Shown in pieces: positions 37,375 through 48,838 of a stretch of 64,000 nucleotides of DNA. The notes below the pieces were generated by a model that had not been told where the DNA came from, ran no database searches, and worked only from the letters and a program-made list of their open reading frames with translations. The stretch covers positions 28,517 to 92,516 of the forward strand of contig NZ_JMPS01000071.1 in NCBI RefSeq assembly GCF_000735455.1. Reading direction: 5' to 3'. The stretch comes from Yokenella regensburgei ATCC 49455. Lineage in GTDB: Bacteria > Pseudomonadota > Gammaproteobacteria > Enterobacterales > Enterobacteriaceae. Within the stretch, counting starts at the first letter, position 1. Every line of letters begins with the position of its first letter. A program made the translations under genes and the position numbers.

Positions 37375-37434
37375 GATTTTTGGTCGGGCGGCGCACAATA
37401 ACGCCACCCGATGACAATAAAAAAAGCTTACGCC

Positions 37435-38094
37435 ATGTCTGATAACGATGATTTACAAGAACAAATCGCGCAATCGCGCCGTGAATACATCCGTGGCGGT
37501 CTCCGCCGCCGCGACCTTCCTGAACAACCGCTAGATCTGTTCGAACGCTGGTTACGCCAGGCCTGCGATGCAAAGCTGGCTGACCCGACCGCCATGGTGG
37601 TCGCGACCGTCGACGAAAACGGCCAACCGTACCAGCGTATTGTCTTGCTCAAGCATTACGACGAGAAAGGCCTGGTGTTTTACACCAACCTTGGCAGCCG
37701 TAAAGCCCATCAGCTTGAGCAGAACCCGCGCATCAGCCTGCTGTTCCCGTGGCATATGCTCGAGCGTCAGGTGATGGTGACGGGTAAAGCTGAGAAGCTT
37801 TCCACCCTCGAAGTTGTGAAATACTTCCATAGCCGCCCGCGCGACAGCCAGATTGGCGCATGGGTGTCAAAACAGTCCAGCCGCATTTCCGCGCGCGGGA
37901 TCCTCGAAAGCAAATTCCTCGAACTCAAGCAAAAATTCCAGCAAGGTGAAGTACCGCTGCCGAGTTTCTGGGGCGGTTTCCGCGTCAATATCGAGCAAAT
38001 GGAATTCTGGCAGGGCGGTGAACATCGCCTGCATGATCGTTTTTTATACCAGCGTGATAACGGTTCGTGGAAAATTGACCGCCTGGCACCGTAA
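37435..38094 (+). CDS. pdxH: Pyridoxine 5'-phosphate oxidase
   Basis: 219 aa from ATG 37435 ([10 protein letters not shown]); a longer frame would add eight residues. FMN enzyme that oxidises pyridoxine/pyridoxamine phosphate to pyridoxal phosphate. FMN-binding [12 protein letters not shown] and [12 protein letters not shown], and C-terminal [10 protein letters not shown], are typical. Located directly before tyrS, with pdxY on the far side, so both B6 enzymes flank the tRNA synthetase. Confidence 0.97.
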   Translation: MSDNDDLQEQIAQSRREYIRGGLRRRDLPEQPLDLFERWLRQACDAKLADPTAMVVATVDENGQPYQRIVLLKHYDEKGLVFYTNLGSRKAHQLEQNPRISLLFPWHMLERQVMVTGKAEKLSTLEVVKYFHSRPRDSQIGAWVSKQSSRISARGILESKFLELKQKFQQGEVPLPSFWGGFRVNIEQMEFWQGGEHRLHDRFLYQRDNGSWKIDRLAP

Positions 38095-38220
38095 TCCCCA
38101 CAAAATGTTGTTTTAAGCGCTGGCGCAAGGCGGGCTGGCGCTTTATTCTATGAAGCTTTCGTATCTGACGAAAAGTCGTGTACCGGCAGAGGTGCAGTCC
38201 GTATATATATGGAGAATTTG

Positions 38221-39495
38221 ATGGCAAGCAGTAACCTGATTAAACAATTGCAAGAGCGGGGCCTTGTGGCTCAGGTGACGGATGAGGAAGCGTTAGCAGA
38301 GCGACTGGCGCAAGGGCCAATTGCACTCTATTGCGGCTTCGATCCGACCGCTGATAGCTTGCATTTGGGGCATCTCGTTCCCTTGTTATGCCTCAAACGC
38401 TTCCAGCAAGCGGGTCACAAGCCGGTAGCCCTGGTCGGTGGTGCCACCGGTCTGATTGGTGATCCGAGCTTCAAAGCCGCGGAGCGTAAACTGAACACGG
38501 AAGATACCGTGCAGGAGTGGGTAGATAAAATTCGCAAACAGGTCGCGCCGTTCCTCGACTTCGACTGTGGCGATAACTCTGCCATTGCTGCCAACAACTA
38601 CGACTGGTTTGGCGGCATGAACGTGCTGACTTTCCTGCGTGATATCGGTAAGCACTTCTCCGTTAACCAGATGATCAACAAAGAAGCGGTGAAGCAGCGT
38701 CTGAACCGTGACGATCAGGGGATCTCGTTCACCGAGTTTTCCTACAACCTGCTGCAGGGTTATGACTTTGCCTGCCTGAATAAGCTGCACGGCGTGTCGC
38801 TGCAGATCGGCGGTTCCGACCAGTGGGGTAACATCACCTCCGGTATCGATTTGACCCGTCGTCTGCACCAGAACCAGGTATTTGGCCTGACCGTACCGCT
38901 TATCACCAAAGCAGATGGCACCAAGTTCGGTAAAACCGAAGGTGGCGCAGTATGGCTGGATCCGAAAAAAACCAGCCCGTACAAGTTCTACCAGTTCTGG
39001 ATCAACACCGCCGACGCCGACGTCTATCGCTTCCTGAAGTTCTTTACCTTCATGGACATTGAAACTATCAATGAGCTGGAAGAAGAAGACAAAAACAGCG
39101 GTAAAGCACCTCGCGCTCAATACGTCCTGGCAGACGAAGTCACTCGCCTCGTTCACGGCGAAGAGGGTCTGGAGGCGGCGAAACGCATTACCGCAAGCCT
39201 GTTCAACGGTACGTTGAGCGACCTGAGTGAAGCTGATTTCGAACAGCTGGCGCAGGATGGTGTACCGATGGTTGAGCTGGAAAAAGACGCCGACCTGATG
39301 CAGGCGCTGGTGGACTCCGAGCTGCAGCCGTCCCGCGGTCAGGCACGTAAAACCATCGCCCAGAACGCTATCACCATCAACGGTGAAAAACAGTCCGATC
39401 CGGAATATACCTTTGCCGACAGCGATCGCCTGTTCGGTCGTTACACCTTACTGCGTCGCGGTAAGAAGAACTACTGTCTGGTCTGCTGGAAATAA
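38221..39495 (+). CDS. tyrS: Tyrosyl-tRNA synthetase
   Basis: 424 aa from ATG 38221, preceded by GGAG at a six-base distance. Class I synthetase: HLGH (HIGH motif) in [17 protein letters not shown] (KMSKS-type) in [11 protein letters not shown], and a C-terminal S4 RNA-binding domain (about 357-415). Charges tRNA-Tyr; homodimer. Matches E. coli in length and position. Followed by a strong terminator. Confidence 0.98.
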   Translation: MASSNLIKQLQERGLVAQVTDEEALAERLAQGPIALYCGFDPTADSLHLGHLVPLLCLKRFQQAGHKPVALVGGATGLIGDPSFKAAERKLNTEDTVQEWVDKIRKQVAPFLDFDCGDNSAIAANNYDWFGGMNVLTFLRDIGKHFSVNQMINKEAVKQRLNRDDQGISFTEFSYNLLQGYDFACLNKLHGVSLQIGGSDQWGNITSGIDLTRRLHQNQVFGLTVPLITKADGTKFGKTEGGAVWLDPKKTSPYKFYQFWINTADADVYRFLKFFTFMDIETINELEEEDKNSGKAPRAQYVLADEVTRLVHGEEGLEAAKRITASLFNGTLSDLSEADFEQLAQDGVPMVELEKDADLMQALVDSELQPSRGQARKTIAQNAITINGEKQSDPEYTFADSDRLFGRYTLLRRGKKNYCLVCWK

Positions 39496-39508
39496 TCCAG
39501 TCAACCGT

Positions 39509-39534
39509 GAAGGGCGTGGGAAACCACGCCCTTC
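39509..39534 (+). terminator. tyrS terminator
   Basis: Stem GAAGGGCGTGG / CCACGCCCTTC around GAAA, 13 bases after the tyrS stop; the following tail is only moderately T-rich. Confidence 0.82.
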
Positions 39535-39564
39535 TTACTTTGTGCTCCAGGTAAGATATAACAA

Positions 39565-40425
39565 ATGAAGAACATCCTCGCCATCCAGTCTCACGTGGTC
39601 TTTGGTCATGCCGGTAACAGCGCGGCAGAATTCCCGATGCGTCGTCTGGGGGTAAACGTCTGGCCGTTAAACACCGTTCAGTTTTCTAACCATACGCAGT
39701 ACGGCAAATGGACCGGCTGCGTGATGCCGCCGTCCCATCTGACGGAAGTTGTGCAGGGTATCTCGGATATTGGTCAGCTAAAACGCTGCGATGCGGTGCT
39801 GAGCGGCTATCTTGGCTCGGCCGAGCAGGGAGAACATATTCTCGATATTGTGCGCCAGGTAAAGGCGGAGAACCCGCAGGCGAAATATTTCTGCGACCCG
39901 GTCATGGGACACCCGGAAAAGGGCTGCATCGTGGCACCCGGCGTGGCGGAGTTCCACGTGAAGTACGCGATGCCGGCAAGCGATATCGTGGCCCCCAATC
40001 TGGTCGAACTTGAAATTCTCTGCGGTCACGATGTGCATAACGTTGACGAAGCGGTACTTGCGGCACGTGAGCTTATCGAACAGGGTCCGGATGTGGTGCT
40101 GGTGAAGCACCTGGCGCGCGCGGGCTACAGCGTGGATCAGTTTGAAATGCTGCTGGTGACCCGCGACGAAGCCTGGCACATCAGTCGTCCTCTGGTCGAT
40201 TTCGGCGCCCGTCAGCCGGTTGGCGTCGGAGATGTCACCAGTGGACTACTGCTGGTGAAACTGCTGCAGGGAGCTACGCTGCGTGAAGCGCTGGAGCACA
40301 TTACCGCCGCGGTTTACGAAGTGATGGTGACAACACAGCAGATGGATGAATACGAGCTGCAGGTGGTTGCGGCGCAGGATGCTATCGCGAAACCAGAACA
40401 TTTCTTCAGCGCCACGCGGCTGTAA
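39565..40425 (+). CDS. pdxY: Pyridoxal kinase 2
   Basis: 286 aa, ribokinase-fold kinase that phosphorylates pyridoxal in the salvage route. N-terminal [20 protein letters not shown], phosphate/ATP region [10 protein letters not shown], and the [11 protein letters not shown] anion-hole segment with its catalytic Asp. Cytoplasmic dimer. The terminator between tyrS and pdxY suggests separate or partly coupled expression. Confidence 0.96.
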   Translation: MKNILAIQSHVVFGHAGNSAAEFPMRRLGVNVWPLNTVQFSNHTQYGKWTGCVMPPSHLTEVVQGISDIGQLKRCDAVLSGYLGSAEQGEHILDIVRQVKAENPQAKYFCDPVMGHPEKGCIVAPGVAEFHVKYAMPASDIVAPNLVELEILCGHDVHNVDEAVLAARELIEQGPDVVLVKHLARAGYSVDQFEMLLVTRDEAWHISRPLVDFGARQPVGVGDVTSGLLLVKLLQGATLREALEHITAAVYEVMVTTQQMDEYELQVVAAQDAIAKPEHFFSATRL

Positions 40426-40431
40426 GAAAGG

Positions 40432-40458
40432 ACCGGGCGGTTATTCCGCCCGGTTATT
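40432..40458. terminator. Terminator between pdxY and gstA
   Basis: Stem ACCGGGCGG / CCGCCCGGT around TTATT followed by TTATT on the plus strand, between convergent genes. Confidence 0.82.
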
Positions 40459-40461
40459 GCG

Positions 40462-41067
40462 TTACTTCAGACCTTCCGCGGCCATGGCCGCAGCAACGGC
40501 CGGACGCGCCGCAACGCGCTTCATATACGCTTCGATATTCTTAAACCCGTCCATATTCAGTTTAACCGCATACGCCCAGCGCAGTACGGTGAACAGATAG
40601 GCATCGGCAATGGTGAATCGGGTGCCACTCAGCCACTCGCCGCTTTTCAGCGAGTCGTCGACATACTGCATTTTCTTTTCGAGCTGTGCGCGAGCCGTTG
40701 GCTTGTAGTCTTCCGGCGTATCGGGGCGGAACAGCGGCGTAAAGCCCTTGTGCAGCTCGGTCGCAACATAGTTCAGCCACTCCAGCGTATGGTAGCGACC
40801 AATGCTGCCAACCGGCGCCAGTAGCTGCCTGTCGGGCACGCTGTCGGCGATGAACTGCATGATGGCCACACCTTCGGTCAACAGGCTGTTGTCGTCCAGC
40901 AGCAGGGCAGGAACCTGACCTTTCGGGTTGATAGCAAAGTAGTCGTCGCCGTTTTCCAGCTTCTTCTTCATTAAATCTACGCTATCGAGCGTGAAGTCTT
41001 TGCCGCTTTCGCGCAGCGAGATGTGTGAGGCAAGAGAACAGGCGCCGGGCTTGTAGAACAGTTTCAT
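40462..41067 (-). CDS. gstA: Glutathione S-transferase (beta class)
   Basis: 201 aa from ATG 41067; the longer frame has 24 unrelated residues. Thioredoxin-like N-terminal domain with the beta-class cysteine in [11 protein letters not shown] (Cys10), then the helical C-terminal domain (about 90-201). [13 protein letters not shown] includes the cis-Pro glutathione site. Conjugates or reduces electrophiles. Same location as in E. coli, downstream of dtpA but separated by a terminator. Confidence 0.95.
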   Translation of the reverse strand: MKLFYKPGACSLASHISLRESGKDFTLDSVDLMKKKLENGDDYFAINPKGQVPALLLDDNSLLTEGVAIMQFIADSVPDRQLLAPVGSIGRYHTLEWLNYVATELHKGFTPLFRPDTPEDYKPTARAQLEKKMQYVDDSLKSGEWLSGTRFTIADAYLFTVLRWAYAVKLNMDGFKNIEAYMKRVAARPAVAAAMAAEGLK

Positions 41068-41117
41068 GACAAACTCCTGGTTGCAGGTATGTGGTTCTAT
41101 CCTGGTACAAGTGGGTC

Positions 41118-41153
41118 TAAAAAAAAAAGCCGCTAACATAAGGTTAGCGGCTT
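41118..41153 (-). terminator. dtpA terminator
   Basis: Stem AAGCCGCTAAC / GTTAGCGGCTT; on the minus strand it is followed by about ten T. It terminates dtpA before gstA. Confidence 0.92.
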
Positions 41154-41177
41154 AAATTTATCTGTTTCCCGAAGACA

Positions 41178-42683
41178 TTACGCTGTTGCGGTATCTTTCG
41201 CGGCAGCGCTCTGATCGTCGTCCTGAGTCATGCGGTTCAGTTTCGGCGCCAGCAGGATCATCAGCACAGCAATGACTGCGGTGGCGATACCGATCTGCAG
41301 GAACACGTGGCCGTATACTTCCAGAGACATCAGCGGGTCAGTAACGTTTTCCGGAACCGCCATCAGGTTAGCAATCTTACCGGCGATAATCGCCGCACCT
41401 GCGGTGGTCAGGAACCAGCTACCCATGATGAAGCCCATCAGACGCTGCGGAACCAGCTGTGCCACCATCGCCAGACCCAGACCAGAGATCATCAGCTCAC
41501 CGATGGACTGCAGAGCGTAGCTCAGAATCAGCCAGTTAACGGAGACGATACCGGCGTCGCTGGCAAATTTGGTACCCAGCGGCAGTACCAGGAAGGCACC
41601 GGAGCACAGCACCATACCGATAGCGAACTTGTGCGGCATCGGCAGACGGTCACCCATCTTGTTATAGATAGCAGCAAGAATCGGGCTACCAATCATGATC
41701 CAGAACGGGTTCAGGGCCTGATACTGTTCCGGCTCAAAAGCGATACCCAGAATGGAGTGCTCAACGTTACGGATTGCGAAGAAGTTCAGAGACGTCGGCA
41801 TCTGGCTGTACAGAACGAAGAAGACGATAGCCTGCAGCATCAGAATGAAGGCCACAATCATCTTACGGCGTGCTGCACCCTGCATCGCGAACGCTTCTTT
41901 ACCGAAGATGCACACAATGATGAACGCAATCACGCCCAGCGCCATACGTGCAACACCCTGGTTATGCAGCAGCCAGGTCGCGATAGTGGCCAGGATGACA
42001 ACACCGACGATAGTTGCCAGCAGTTTGCCAACGTGAACCGGCTCGAAGTCCGGCTTAGAACCATACTGTTTTACCCACTTCTGGCAGAACGCGAAGTTCA
42101 CCACGGTAATCAGCATACCTACAACGCTCAGTGCAAACGCCACGCTCCAGCCAAACTTCGCCGCAAGCCACGGCGTCGCCAGCATGGAGAAGAAGGAACC
42201 GATGTTCACGGACATGTAGTACATGGTGAATGCACCGTCCAGACGCGGGTCATCTTTCGCATAGCAGGTAGAGAGCAGGGAAGACGGGTTAGCTTTGAAC
42301 AGACCATTACCAACGGCGATGGTTGCCATACCCATATATACGATTGCGGCATCGTGACCAGACCATGCGACCAGCGCATAGCCGATTGCCAGGACGATAG
42401 CCCCCAGCATGATGACGCGTTTAGTACCCAGAACTTTGTCGCCTAACCAACCGCCAATGGCCACGAGGCCATACACCAGCGCACTAAAGGAGGAGAACAA
42501 GGTGATTGAATCCGCTTCAGACATACCCAGTTGTTTTACCAGGTAAACGGCCATGATCCCTTGCAGGCCGTAGTAACCAAAACGCTCCCATAATTCTATA
42601 GAGAAAATGAGATAGAACGCTTTTGGCTGTTTGAAAGCGTTCAAACTGACGCTTTCTGCTGGTTTATTGTTTGCAGTTGACAC
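41178..42683 (-). CDS. dtpA: Dipeptide/tripeptide permease A, POT family
   Basis: 501 aa, proton-coupled importer of di- and tripeptides (also called tppB/ydgR) with 14 helices. The ExxER proton-coupling motif is in [11 protein letters not shown] (about residues 32-36), and the POT signature [20 protein letters not shown] is present. The C-terminal tail is charged and cytoplasmic. In E. coli it responds to OmpR/EnvZ. The gene has a 599-bp upstream gap before nth. Confidence 0.97.
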   Translation of the reverse strand: MSTANNKPAESVSLNAFKQPKAFYLIFSIELWERFGYYGLQGIMAVYLVKQLGMSEADSITLFSSFSALVYGLVAIGGWLGDKVLGTKRVIMLGAIVLAIGYALVAWSGHDAAIVYMGMATIAVGNGLFKANPSSLLSTCYAKDDPRLDGAFTMYYMSVNIGSFFSMLATPWLAAKFGWSVAFALSVVGMLITVVNFAFCQKWVKQYGSKPDFEPVHVGKLLATIVGVVILATIATWLLHNQGVARMALGVIAFIIVCIFGKEAFAMQGAARRKMIVAFILMLQAIVFFVLYSQMPTSLNFFAIRNVEHSILGIAFEPEQYQALNPFWIMIGSPILAAIYNKMGDRLPMPHKFAIGMVLCSGAFLVLPLGTKFASDAGIVSVNWLILSYALQSIGELMISGLGLAMVAQLVPQRLMGFIMGSWFLTTAGAAIIAGKIANLMAVPENVTDPLMSLEVYGHVFLQIGIATAVIAVLMILLAPKLNRMTQDDDQSAAAKDTATA

Positions 42684-43282
42684 ATATACCTCTTTTTTTT
42701 CGACCCATATTAATGGGGAAGTTCTGGGCGTGGTGCTTAAAAAAATGCACCCGCCTTATTGTTATATTTGGAGGGGAAACGCGGGGTAATGTTCACTATC
42801 CTGACCAGTCAGGCAAGGGGTTTGTAATATTCTGTTACACATAAACAGGGCGGTATAATTAGCCGGACACCTAAATGTTATTTAGCGTTAAATTTCACCG
42901 TTTAGCGGTTGTTGGTTTTTTCCTCTGAAAGATGGGGGTAAAATTGCGCTATTGGCGATATGTTCTGCTGCTGGCGTTAAAACATAGTGATATGACCTAT
43001 GTTCTGAAAAATAGCCAGTGTATTGTCCGGCGGAAGTGAGAAAAGCCGCTGATGCAGTGGGTAAAATGTACCTTTTGCGCAACATGAAATTAACACCGTG
43101 TTGCGCCGGTGATCATGATCACAGAGTTATAGAATTTTTTCCGTGGAAAAAAATGATTAACCTGGCTGAACGATTAATAGCCAGTGAATGCGGCGGTATA
43201 AAAAGAGATCTATGGCACAAAAAATGGACGGACAGGGAGGGACGGGCGCCAGACGCGATAAAGATGCGCGTCCGGCGAGTTG
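42684..43282. other. dtpA upstream region, 599 bp
   Basis: Long spacer between the dtpA start and the nth stop, present also in E. coli. It contains the dtpA promoter and probably OmpR sites, which I could not place. An AT-rich part (42720-43000) has the symmetric TGTTACACATAAACA near 42830. A plus-strand frame at 43018-43305 runs into nth antisense and has no convincing ribosome-binding site. The right end holds the palindrome at 43247. Confidence 0.5.
43247..43277. repeat. REP-like palindrome after nth
   Basis: CGCCAGACGCG and CGCGTCCGGCG form an 11-base stem with one mismatch (a G-T pair on the nth strand) six bases past the nth stop. It resembles REP-type elements, with no T-run. Confidence 0.6.
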
Positions 43283-43918
43283 TCAAATATCGACCTTCTC
43301 TTTGAATTCGCAGAGATCTTCAATCAGGCAGGAGCCACAGCGTGGTTTACGGGCGATACAGGTGTAGCGACCGTGCAGAATAAGCCAGTGATGGCAGTCG
43401 ACCTTAAACTCGGCAGGGACCACTTTAAGCAGCTTCTCTTCTACCTGCTCGACATTTTTACCCGACGCAAAGTTAGTACGATTACAGACGCGGAAAATAT
43501 GCGTATCAACGGCAATCGTAGGCCAGCCAAAGGCGGTGTTAAGCACGACGTTAGCCGTTTTACGCCCCACGCCCGGCAGAGCTTCCAGCGCGGCTCTGTC
43601 TTCCGGCACTTCACCACCATGCTGCTCAAGCAGAATGCGGCAGGTTTTAATCACGTTTTCCGCTTTGCTGTTAAAGAGTCCAATGGTCTTGATGTACGAT
43701 TTCACGCCATCGACACCGAGCTCCAGCATCGCCTGAGGAGTATTGGCCACCGGGTAGAGCTTTGCGGTGGCTTTGTTGACGCTGACGTCGGTAGCCTGAG
43801 CGGAGAGCAGCACCGCAATGAGCAACTCAAACGGTGAACTGAAGTTCAGCTCCGTGGTGGGGTGCGGATTGTTGTCCCGCAGGCGGGTGAGGATCTCAAG
43901 GCGTTTGGTTTTATTCAT
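43283..43918 (-). CDS. nth: Endonuclease III
   Basis: 211 aa, bifunctional DNA glycosylase/AP lyase for oxidised pyrimidines. Helix-hairpin-helix [14 protein letters not shown] contains the catalytic Lys (about 120), with catalytic Asp in VDTHIFRV. The C-terminal [4Fe-4S] site is C-x6-C-x2-C-x5-C in [17 protein letters not shown]. Last gene of the rsx operon, overlapping rsxE by four bases (ATGA). Confidence 0.97.
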   Translation of the reverse strand: MNKTKRLEILTRLRDNNPHPTTELNFSSPFELLIAVLLSAQATDVSVNKATAKLYPVANTPQAMLELGVDGVKSYIKTIGLFNSKAENVIKTCRILLEQHGGEVPEDRAALEALPGVGRKTANVVLNTAFGWPTIAVDTHIFRVCNRTNFASGKNVEQVEEKLLKVVPAEFKVDCHHWLILHGRYTCIARKPRCGSCLIEDLCEFKEKVDI

Positions 43919-44619
43919 GACGCTTTCCCTGCGGTATCAGCCTGTGCCGGGCTGGCGACCACTTCTGCAGTCTGTGCTTTGCGTTGTTTGGATCGCTCAT
44001 CAATCAGATATTTCAGCGCGAGCAGCATCCCGAGGCCGATGAAGGCTCCTGGGGGTAGCATGGCCAGCAGGAACGGGGTGTCGGTATGGAATACCTCGAT
44101 ACGCAGCACTTTTGCCCAGTTACCCAGCAAACCGTCGGCACCGTCAAACAGCGTTCCGTTACCAATGATTTCACGCATTGACCCAAGTACAAACATTGCG
44201 CAGGTTGCCCCCATCCCGATGGAAAAACCATCCAGGGCGGAAAGGGCTGGTCCCTTTTTAGCCGCGAAGGCTTCAGCACGTCCTACAACGATACAGTTGG
44301 TCACAATAAGGGGAATAAAGATCCCCAGTGACTGATACAGGCCAAACGCGTAGGCGTTGATAAGCATTTGCACGGCGCTGACCACCGAGGCAATGATCAT
44401 CACGTATACCGGAATACGGATCTCGGCTGGCGTCCAGTGACGGAGTGCCGAGATGAACAGGTTAGTGAGAGTCAGCACCAGCGTGGTGGCAAGCCCCAGG
44501 CCAAGGGCATTGGTTGCCGTCGAGGTGACAGCCAGCAGCGGGCAAAGCCCCAGCAGCTGGACCAGCGAGGAGTTGTTTTTCCATAACCCCTGAACAATAA
44601 CGTCTTTTATTTCGCTCAC
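43915..44619 (-). CDS. rsxE: Electron transport complex subunit RsxE
   Basis: 234 aa, about six membrane helices, homologous to RnfE/NqrD. Part of the inner-membrane Rsx complex that passes electrons to keep SoxR reduced and silent. Symmetric with Rsx[17 protein letters not shown] holds the half-membrane Cys that helps bind an intramembrane iron-sulfur cluster in Rnf structures. Three bases follow rsxG. Confidence 0.96.
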   Translation of the reverse strand: MSEIKDVIVQGLWKNNSSLVQLLGLCPLLAVTSTATNALGLGLATTLVLTLTNLFISALRHWTPAEIRIPVYVMIIASVVSAVQMLINAYAFGLYQSLGIFIPLIVTNCIVVGRAEAFAAKKGPALSALDGFSIGMGATCAMFVLGSMREIIGNGTLFDGADGLLGNWAKVLRIEVFHTDTPFLLAMLPPGAFIGLGMLLALKYLIDERSKQRKAQTAEVVASPAQADTAGKAS

Positions 44620-44622
44620 GGT

Positions 44623-45243
44623 TTATTCTCCACAGGCACTGAGTTCAGGAAGCTGCGCAGGCAACGTTTGCGCAAAGATCCCGGCGCGTCTGACCGCATT
44701 GACTACCGCGCGGGGGGTGATCGTGGCGCCGGTAAACTGGTCGAAGTCGCCGCCGTCTTTTTTCACCGCCCAGTGGCTGTCATCAGGACCGTTGATTTTT
44801 TTACCCGAGAAATGGGTTATCCAGTCCGACAGGCGTAGCTCTATTTTATCACCTAATCCCGGCGTTTCATGGTGTTCGATAACGCGGGTGCCAAGCACCG
44901 TGCCGCTGAAGTCGGCACCGACAAGCAGACGAATAGCGCCTGAGTAGCCGTCCGGTGCGGTGGCTTCAATGACCGCTGCTACCGGGGTATCACCGTTACG
45001 GGCGATATAGACTTTGTGAGCGCCTTTGCCCAGCGATGCATCGGTCACCAGATAGCAGCTGCCCTGCAGATTATTGGTGTACAGATTCGGCGGGATGACC
45101 TGATCGAACAACGCCTTTTGCTGCAGCGCAGCCTGATCGGCAATAGTGCTTTTGGTTAACAGGTTAATGGCGGCCGTTAATCCCGTCGACCCCGCGGCGA
45201 ACAGCGCCAGGATAAGACCGTGTTTCTGCATTGTCTTTAACAT
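44623..45243 (-). CDS. rsxG: Electron transport complex subunit RsxG
   Basis: 206 aa, one N-terminal helix and a periplasmic FMN-binding domain. The covalent FMN site is [11 protein letters not shown], with the second Thr (GAT) esterified by ApbE/Ftp in known homologues. Located between rsxD and rsxE, as in E. coli. Confidence 0.96.
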   Translation of the reverse strand: MLKTMQKHGLILALFAAGSTGLTAAINLLTKSTIADQAALQQKALFDQVIPPNLYTNNLQGSCYLVTDASLGKGAHKVYIARNGDTPVAAVIEATAPDGYSGAIRLLVGADFSGTVLGTRVIEHHETPGLGDKIELRLSDWITHFSGKKINGPDDSHWAVKKDGGDFDQFTGATITPRAVVNAVRRAGIFAQTLPAQLPELSACGE

Positions 45244-45252
45244 GGGCGTTCC

Positions 45253-46305
45253 TTAACGGTGACCGTACGGGCGAGGACGAGTGTAGTAGTCGATAAGCGG
45301 TACCGTAATGTTTGCCAGCAGCACGGCGAACGCCACACCATCCGGATAACCGCCAAAGCTACGAATAAGCCACACCAGCAGGCCGGCGAGGGCACCGAAG
45401 ATCAGGCGGCCACGATTTGTCGTGGAGGCCGTAACCGGGTCCGTCAGAATAAAGAAAGCGCCAAGCATGGTAGCACCGGAGAGCAGGTGCATTTGTGGTG
45501 AAGCCAGCGTCTGTGGAGAGAACAGCCAGCCAAGCGTCGCGCAAACCGCAAGGCTTACCAGGAAACTCACCGGGATGTGCCAGCGAATGGCACGCTGCCA
45601 GAGCAGGAACAGGCCTCCCACGAGCCAGGCCACGTTCACCCACTGCCAGCCGATACCCGCCAGTGCACCACCGAAAATCGGTAATTTGAGGATATGTTCG
45701 ACGTTCTGCCCGGCATGCAGCGAGGTTTTGAACGTATCGAGGGGAGTTGCCTGGCTTATTCCATCAATGCCCATTCTGAGGCTGGTCATATCATGGCCGG
45801 AAGCAGCATGTCCGGTGAAGATGATTTGCACTGCATCGAGCAGGCTCGGCGTGGATGACGCAATCTCGTGCGGCGGCAGCCAGGAGGTCATCTGCACCGG
45901 GAAGGAGATAAGCAATACCACATAACCGATCATCGCCGGATTAAACGGGTTATGCCCGAGCCCGCCGTACAGCTGTTTAGCGATGATCACCGCGAAGGCG
46001 GTACCCAGCACCACCATCCACCAGGGGGCGAACGGTGGAATGCTGACCGCAAGCAGCAGCCCGGTCAGCAGGGCGGAGTTATCGCCAAGAGTACGCAGCG
46101 CATTCTGTTTGCGCAGGCGTAAAATAGCGGCTTCGGCAGCCCAGGCGGTAACGGCGGCAATCACTATCTGAATGAGGGTACCCCAGCCAAAAAACCAGCT
46201 CTGCACGGCGATGCCCGGGAGCATCGCAACCAGCACCAGTAGCATAATTCGTGAAGTCTGACGCTGGTTGTGGGTATAAGGGGAGCTTGCGATTCTGAAA
46301 ACCAT
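45253..46305 (-). CDS. rsxD: Electron transport complex subunit RsxD
   Basis: 350 aa, about ten helices, homologous to RnfD/NqrB. The covalent FMN attachment motif SGAT is in [19 protein letters not shown] (about residues 185-189 after the helix bundle start). Directly follows rsxC without a gap and precedes rsxG by nine bases. Confidence 0.96.
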   Translation of the reverse strand: MVFRIASSPYTHNQRQTSRIMLLVLVAMLPGIAVQSWFFGWGTLIQIVIAAVTAWAAEAAILRLRKQNALRTLGDNSALLTGLLLAVSIPPFAPWWMVVLGTAFAVIIAKQLYGGLGHNPFNPAMIGYVVLLISFPVQMTSWLPPHEIASSTPSLLDAVQIIFTGHAASGHDMTSLRMGIDGISQATPLDTFKTSLHAGQNVEHILKLPIFGGALAGIGWQWVNVAWLVGGLFLLWQRAIRWHIPVSFLVSLAVCATLGWLFSPQTLASPQMHLLSGATMLGAFFILTDPVTASTTNRGRLIFGALAGLLVWLIRSFGGYPDGVAFAVLLANITVPLIDYYTRPRPYGHR

Positions 46306-48267
46306 TTAATCCTCATTCACTGCCTGCTGAGCGGCTCTTTTCGCCTGCGCGCGCGCGATAGCGGCGGCAATGGCGGCTTTGCGCGGGTCATCATTGGCCG
46401 CCGGAGCGGAAGGGGCGGCAACCTGTTGTTCTGCTTTACGTGCTTTCGCGCGGGCAATCGCGGCTTCTACCGCCGCTTTGCGCGGATCGATAGCCGTGGT
46501 TGCCGCCGCAGTCGATGGCGCTTGAGTTTCGTGATTGCCGGTCGGCGCTGCCGCTTTACGTGCTTTGGCTCTGGCGATAGCCGCTTCGACGGCGGCTTTA
46601 CGCGGGTCAGCCGCAGCTGGTTCAACGGTGGCTTCCTGCTGTTTTTCGGCCTGTCGCGCTCGGGCCTCGGCTTTGCGGGCCTCGCGAGCCGCTATCACTT
46701 CGCTGTTATCCGGAACCGTTCCGGCTTTGATAACCACTGGCTGCATGGCCTGCTGCTGCTTTTCACGTACACGAGCGAGTGCAGCATCGATAGCCGACTT
46801 GTCGGTTTTACCAGGCTGAGCAGCAGACTGCTGATGGCGTGCCTGACGCGCGGCTTTATCACGCTCGAGCCGAGCCTGACGAGCCTCAAAGCGGATTTTC
46901 GCCTCGGCTGCGCGTTTTTCTTCGTCAGCGATGGCTTTAATTTCTGCTTTTTCCTCACGGAAATACTGCACCAGCGGGATGTTGCTGGGGCAAACCCACG
47001 CGCAGGCGCCGCATTCGATGCAGTCAGCCAGGTTGTGGCTGGTCGCTTTATCATGCTGCTGCCCTTTACTGAACCAGTAAAGCTGCTGGGGTAGAAGATC
47101 GGCCGGGCAGGCATCGGCGCAGGCGCTGCAACGAATGCAGCCTTTTTCTTCTGCTGTCTCACCCATTTCGGTTGCTGAAGGAGCCAGCAGACAGTTGGTA
47201 ATTTTTACCACCGGAACGTCGAGCCACGGCAGGGTAAAGCCCATCAGCGGACCGCCCATGATGACCAACTGTTCGCTGCTGGCACAAAAGCCGGCCTGCT
47301 CCAGCAGATGACGCACCGGAGTTCCCAGACGCGCCCAGACGTTGCCCGGATGGGCAACTGCCTCGCCGGTCAGGGTGACGACGCGTTCAGTGAGCGGTTC
47401 ACCGTCGATAACCGCCCGTTTAACGGCGTAGGCGGTGCCGACGTTTTGCATCAGCACGCCGATATCCGAAGAGCGCCCGCCGTGGGGAACCTGTTTGCCG
47501 GTGAGGATCTGCGTGAGCTGCTTCGCACCGCCGGAAGGATATTTGGTGGGGATTACCCGCAGGCTGATGCCGTGATGATGAGCCAGCACTGCACGCATCA
47601 TCGAAATGGCCTGCGGTTTGTTGTCTTCGATGCCAATCAGCACTTCACGCGGCTGTAAAATATGCGCAAGAATGCGCACACCCTCGATAATCTGAGCGGC
47701 ACAGTCCTGCATCAGCCGATCGTCGGCAGTGATGTAGGGCTCGCACTCGGCGGCGTTAATAATGAGGGTTTCGATTTTATCGCCACCGCCGTTGAGCTTG
47801 CTGCCCGTCGGGAAGCCTGCGCCACCGAGCCCCGCTACGCCAAACTGATGAATACGTTCAATCAGCTGCTCGCGGGTTTTATTCTGGTAATCGCTCCAGC
47901 CATCGCGCTCTGCCCAGCGGTCTTCGCCATCCGCATCAATGATGATGCTGAGCTCTGCCAGCGCTGAAGGATGCGCGGTTGAGTGGGGGGCAATTGCCAC
48001 CACTTTGCCTGACGTGGGCGCGTGAACCGGCAGCATGCGCCCGCGACCACGGGTCAGTGGCTGGCCACGCAGCACAGTATCGCCAACGCTGACGCACAGC
48101 TCGCCTTCAGCACCAATGTGCTGTTTTAACGGCATGATAAAACGCTGCGCCAGAGGGATCTGCCGCAGCGGGGTGCCGTTAGACTGGGTTTTCATCTCAG
48201 GAGGATGAATGCCGCCGTCAAAGTCCCAGATCTTATCTTTGCGGAAGGCAGAAAATAGCTTAAACAT
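46306..48267 (-). CDS. rsxC: Electron transport complex subunit RsxC with C-terminal repeats
   Basis: 653 aa from ATG 48267 ([19 protein letters not shown]); the longer frame adds 38 unrelated residues. Homologue of RnfC: an NADH/FMN-binding part ([23 protein letters not shown]) and two [4Fe-4S] motifs, [12 protein letters not shown] and [13 protein letters not shown] highly charged Ala/Arg/Lys tail contains three copies of the unit [19 protein letters not shown]. coli RsxC is longer (about 740) because it has more copies. Overlaps rsxB by eight bases. Confidence 0.96.
   Translation of the reverse strand: MFKLFSAFRKDKIWDFDGGIHPPEMKTQSNGTPLRQIPLAQRFIMPLKQHIGAEGELCVSVGDTVLRGQPLTRGRGRMLPVHAPTSGKVVAIAPHSTAHPSALAELSIIIDADGEDRWAERDGWSDYQNKTREQLIERIHQFGVAGLGGAGFPTGSKLNGGGDKIETLIINAAECEPYITADDRLMQDCAAQIIEGVRILAHILQPREVLIGIEDNKPQAISMMRAVLAHHHGISLRVIPTKYPSGGAKQLTQILTGKQVPHGGRSSDIGVLMQNVGTAYAVKRAVIDGEPLTERVVTLTGEAVAHPGNVWARLGTPVRHLLEQAGFCASSEQLVIMGGPLMGFTLPWLDVPVVKITNCLLAPSATEMGETAEEKGCIRCSACADACPADLLPQQLYWFSKGQQHDKATSHNLADCIECGACAWVCPSNIPLVQYFREEKAEIKAIADEEKRAAEAKIRFEARQARLERDKAARQARHQQSAAQPGKTDKSAIDAALARVREKQQQAMQPVVIKAGTVPDNSEVIAAREARKAEARARQAEKQQEATVEPAAADPRKAAVEAAIARAKARKAAAPTGNHETQAPSTAAATTAIDPRKAAVEAAIARAKARKAEQQVAAPSAPAANDDPRKAAIAAAIARAQAKRAAQQAVNED
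46314..46625 (-). repeat. Three DPRKAA-type repeats encoded in the rsxC tail
   Basis: Three direct repeats encode [18 protein letters not shown] or close variants, separated by variable Ala/Thr/Gln-rich linkers. The units at DNA level share GCGGCTTTGCGCGGGTC-like segments on the plus strand. Copy number is expected to vary by recombination. Confidence 0.8.
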
Positions 48268-48838
48268 GTTGTTCCACGGGAATGATGTGTACCGGAATGG
48301 TCTGCAGATTCCATTTCCAGCTTTCTGTGGTGGTCGCGACCGGACGCAGGTCAATACAGCGCGTCGGGCAGGGATCCACACAGAGATTGCATCCGGTGCA
48401 AAGGTCGCTCATGACGGTGTGCATAGCGCGAGTGGCGCCAACAATGGCATCAACCGGGCAGGCCTGAATACATTTGGTGCAGCCAATACAGTTGGCCTCG
48501 TCAATGACCGCCAGCATGCGCACCGGTTCGGCAGCGGCAACGTCGCCATCAATAGGCTGCGGATCGACGTTAAGTAAGGCGGCAATTTTCAGCATCACGG
48601 CTTCGCCACCCGGCGCACAGCGGTTAATCTTTTCGCCCTGTGTCCCTACCGCTTCGGCGTAGGGGCGGCATCCAGGGAAGCCGCACTGACCGCACTGACT
48701 CTGCGGCAGCAGTTCATCAATTTTCTCGACAACGGGATCGTCCTCAACCGCGAAACGGCGTGAGGCATACCCCAGAATGACGCCGAAAATCAGCCCTAAC
48801 AGGCTGATGGCGGCGACAGCAATCCACACAGCATTCAT
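48260..48838 (-). CDS. rsxB: Electron transport complex subunit RsxB, ferredoxin
   Basis: 192 aa. N-terminal membrane helix (about 5-25), then a Fe-S motif C-x2-C-x4-C in [12 protein letters not shown], and two [4Fe-4S] clusters in [16 protein letters not shown] and [16 protein letters not shown]. It carries electrons between RsxC and the membrane subunits. Its start overlaps the rsxA stop by one base. Confidence 0.97.
   Translation of the reverse strand: MNAVWIAVAAISLLGLIFGVILGYASRRFAVEDDPVVEKIDELLPQSQCGQCGFPGCRPYAEAVGTQGEKINRCAPGGEAVMLKIAALLNVDPQPIDGDVAAAEPVRMLAVIDEANCIGCTKCIQACPVDAIVGATRAMHTVMSDLCTGCNLCVDPCPTRCIDLRPVATTTESWKWNLQTIPVHIIPVEQHV

Noticed and set aside
38386..39156. Minus-strand open frame of 256 codons opposite tyrS
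   Set aside because: Antisense of an essential conserved synthetase, no independent evidence.
41307..42446. Plus-strand open frame of 379 codons opposite dtpA
   Set aside because: Composition is extremely rich in His, Gln, Asn and Arg, as expected from antisense of membrane-protein codons; dtpA is certain.
43018..43305. Plus-strand frame of 95 codons in the dtpA-nth gap
   Set aside because: No good ribosome-binding site, biased composition and overlap with the nth 3' palindrome; most likely chance.
46270..47094. Plus-strand Gly/Arg/Phe-rich open frame opposite rsxC
   Set aside because: It is produced by the antisense of the Ala/Lys/Arg repeat tail of rsxC.
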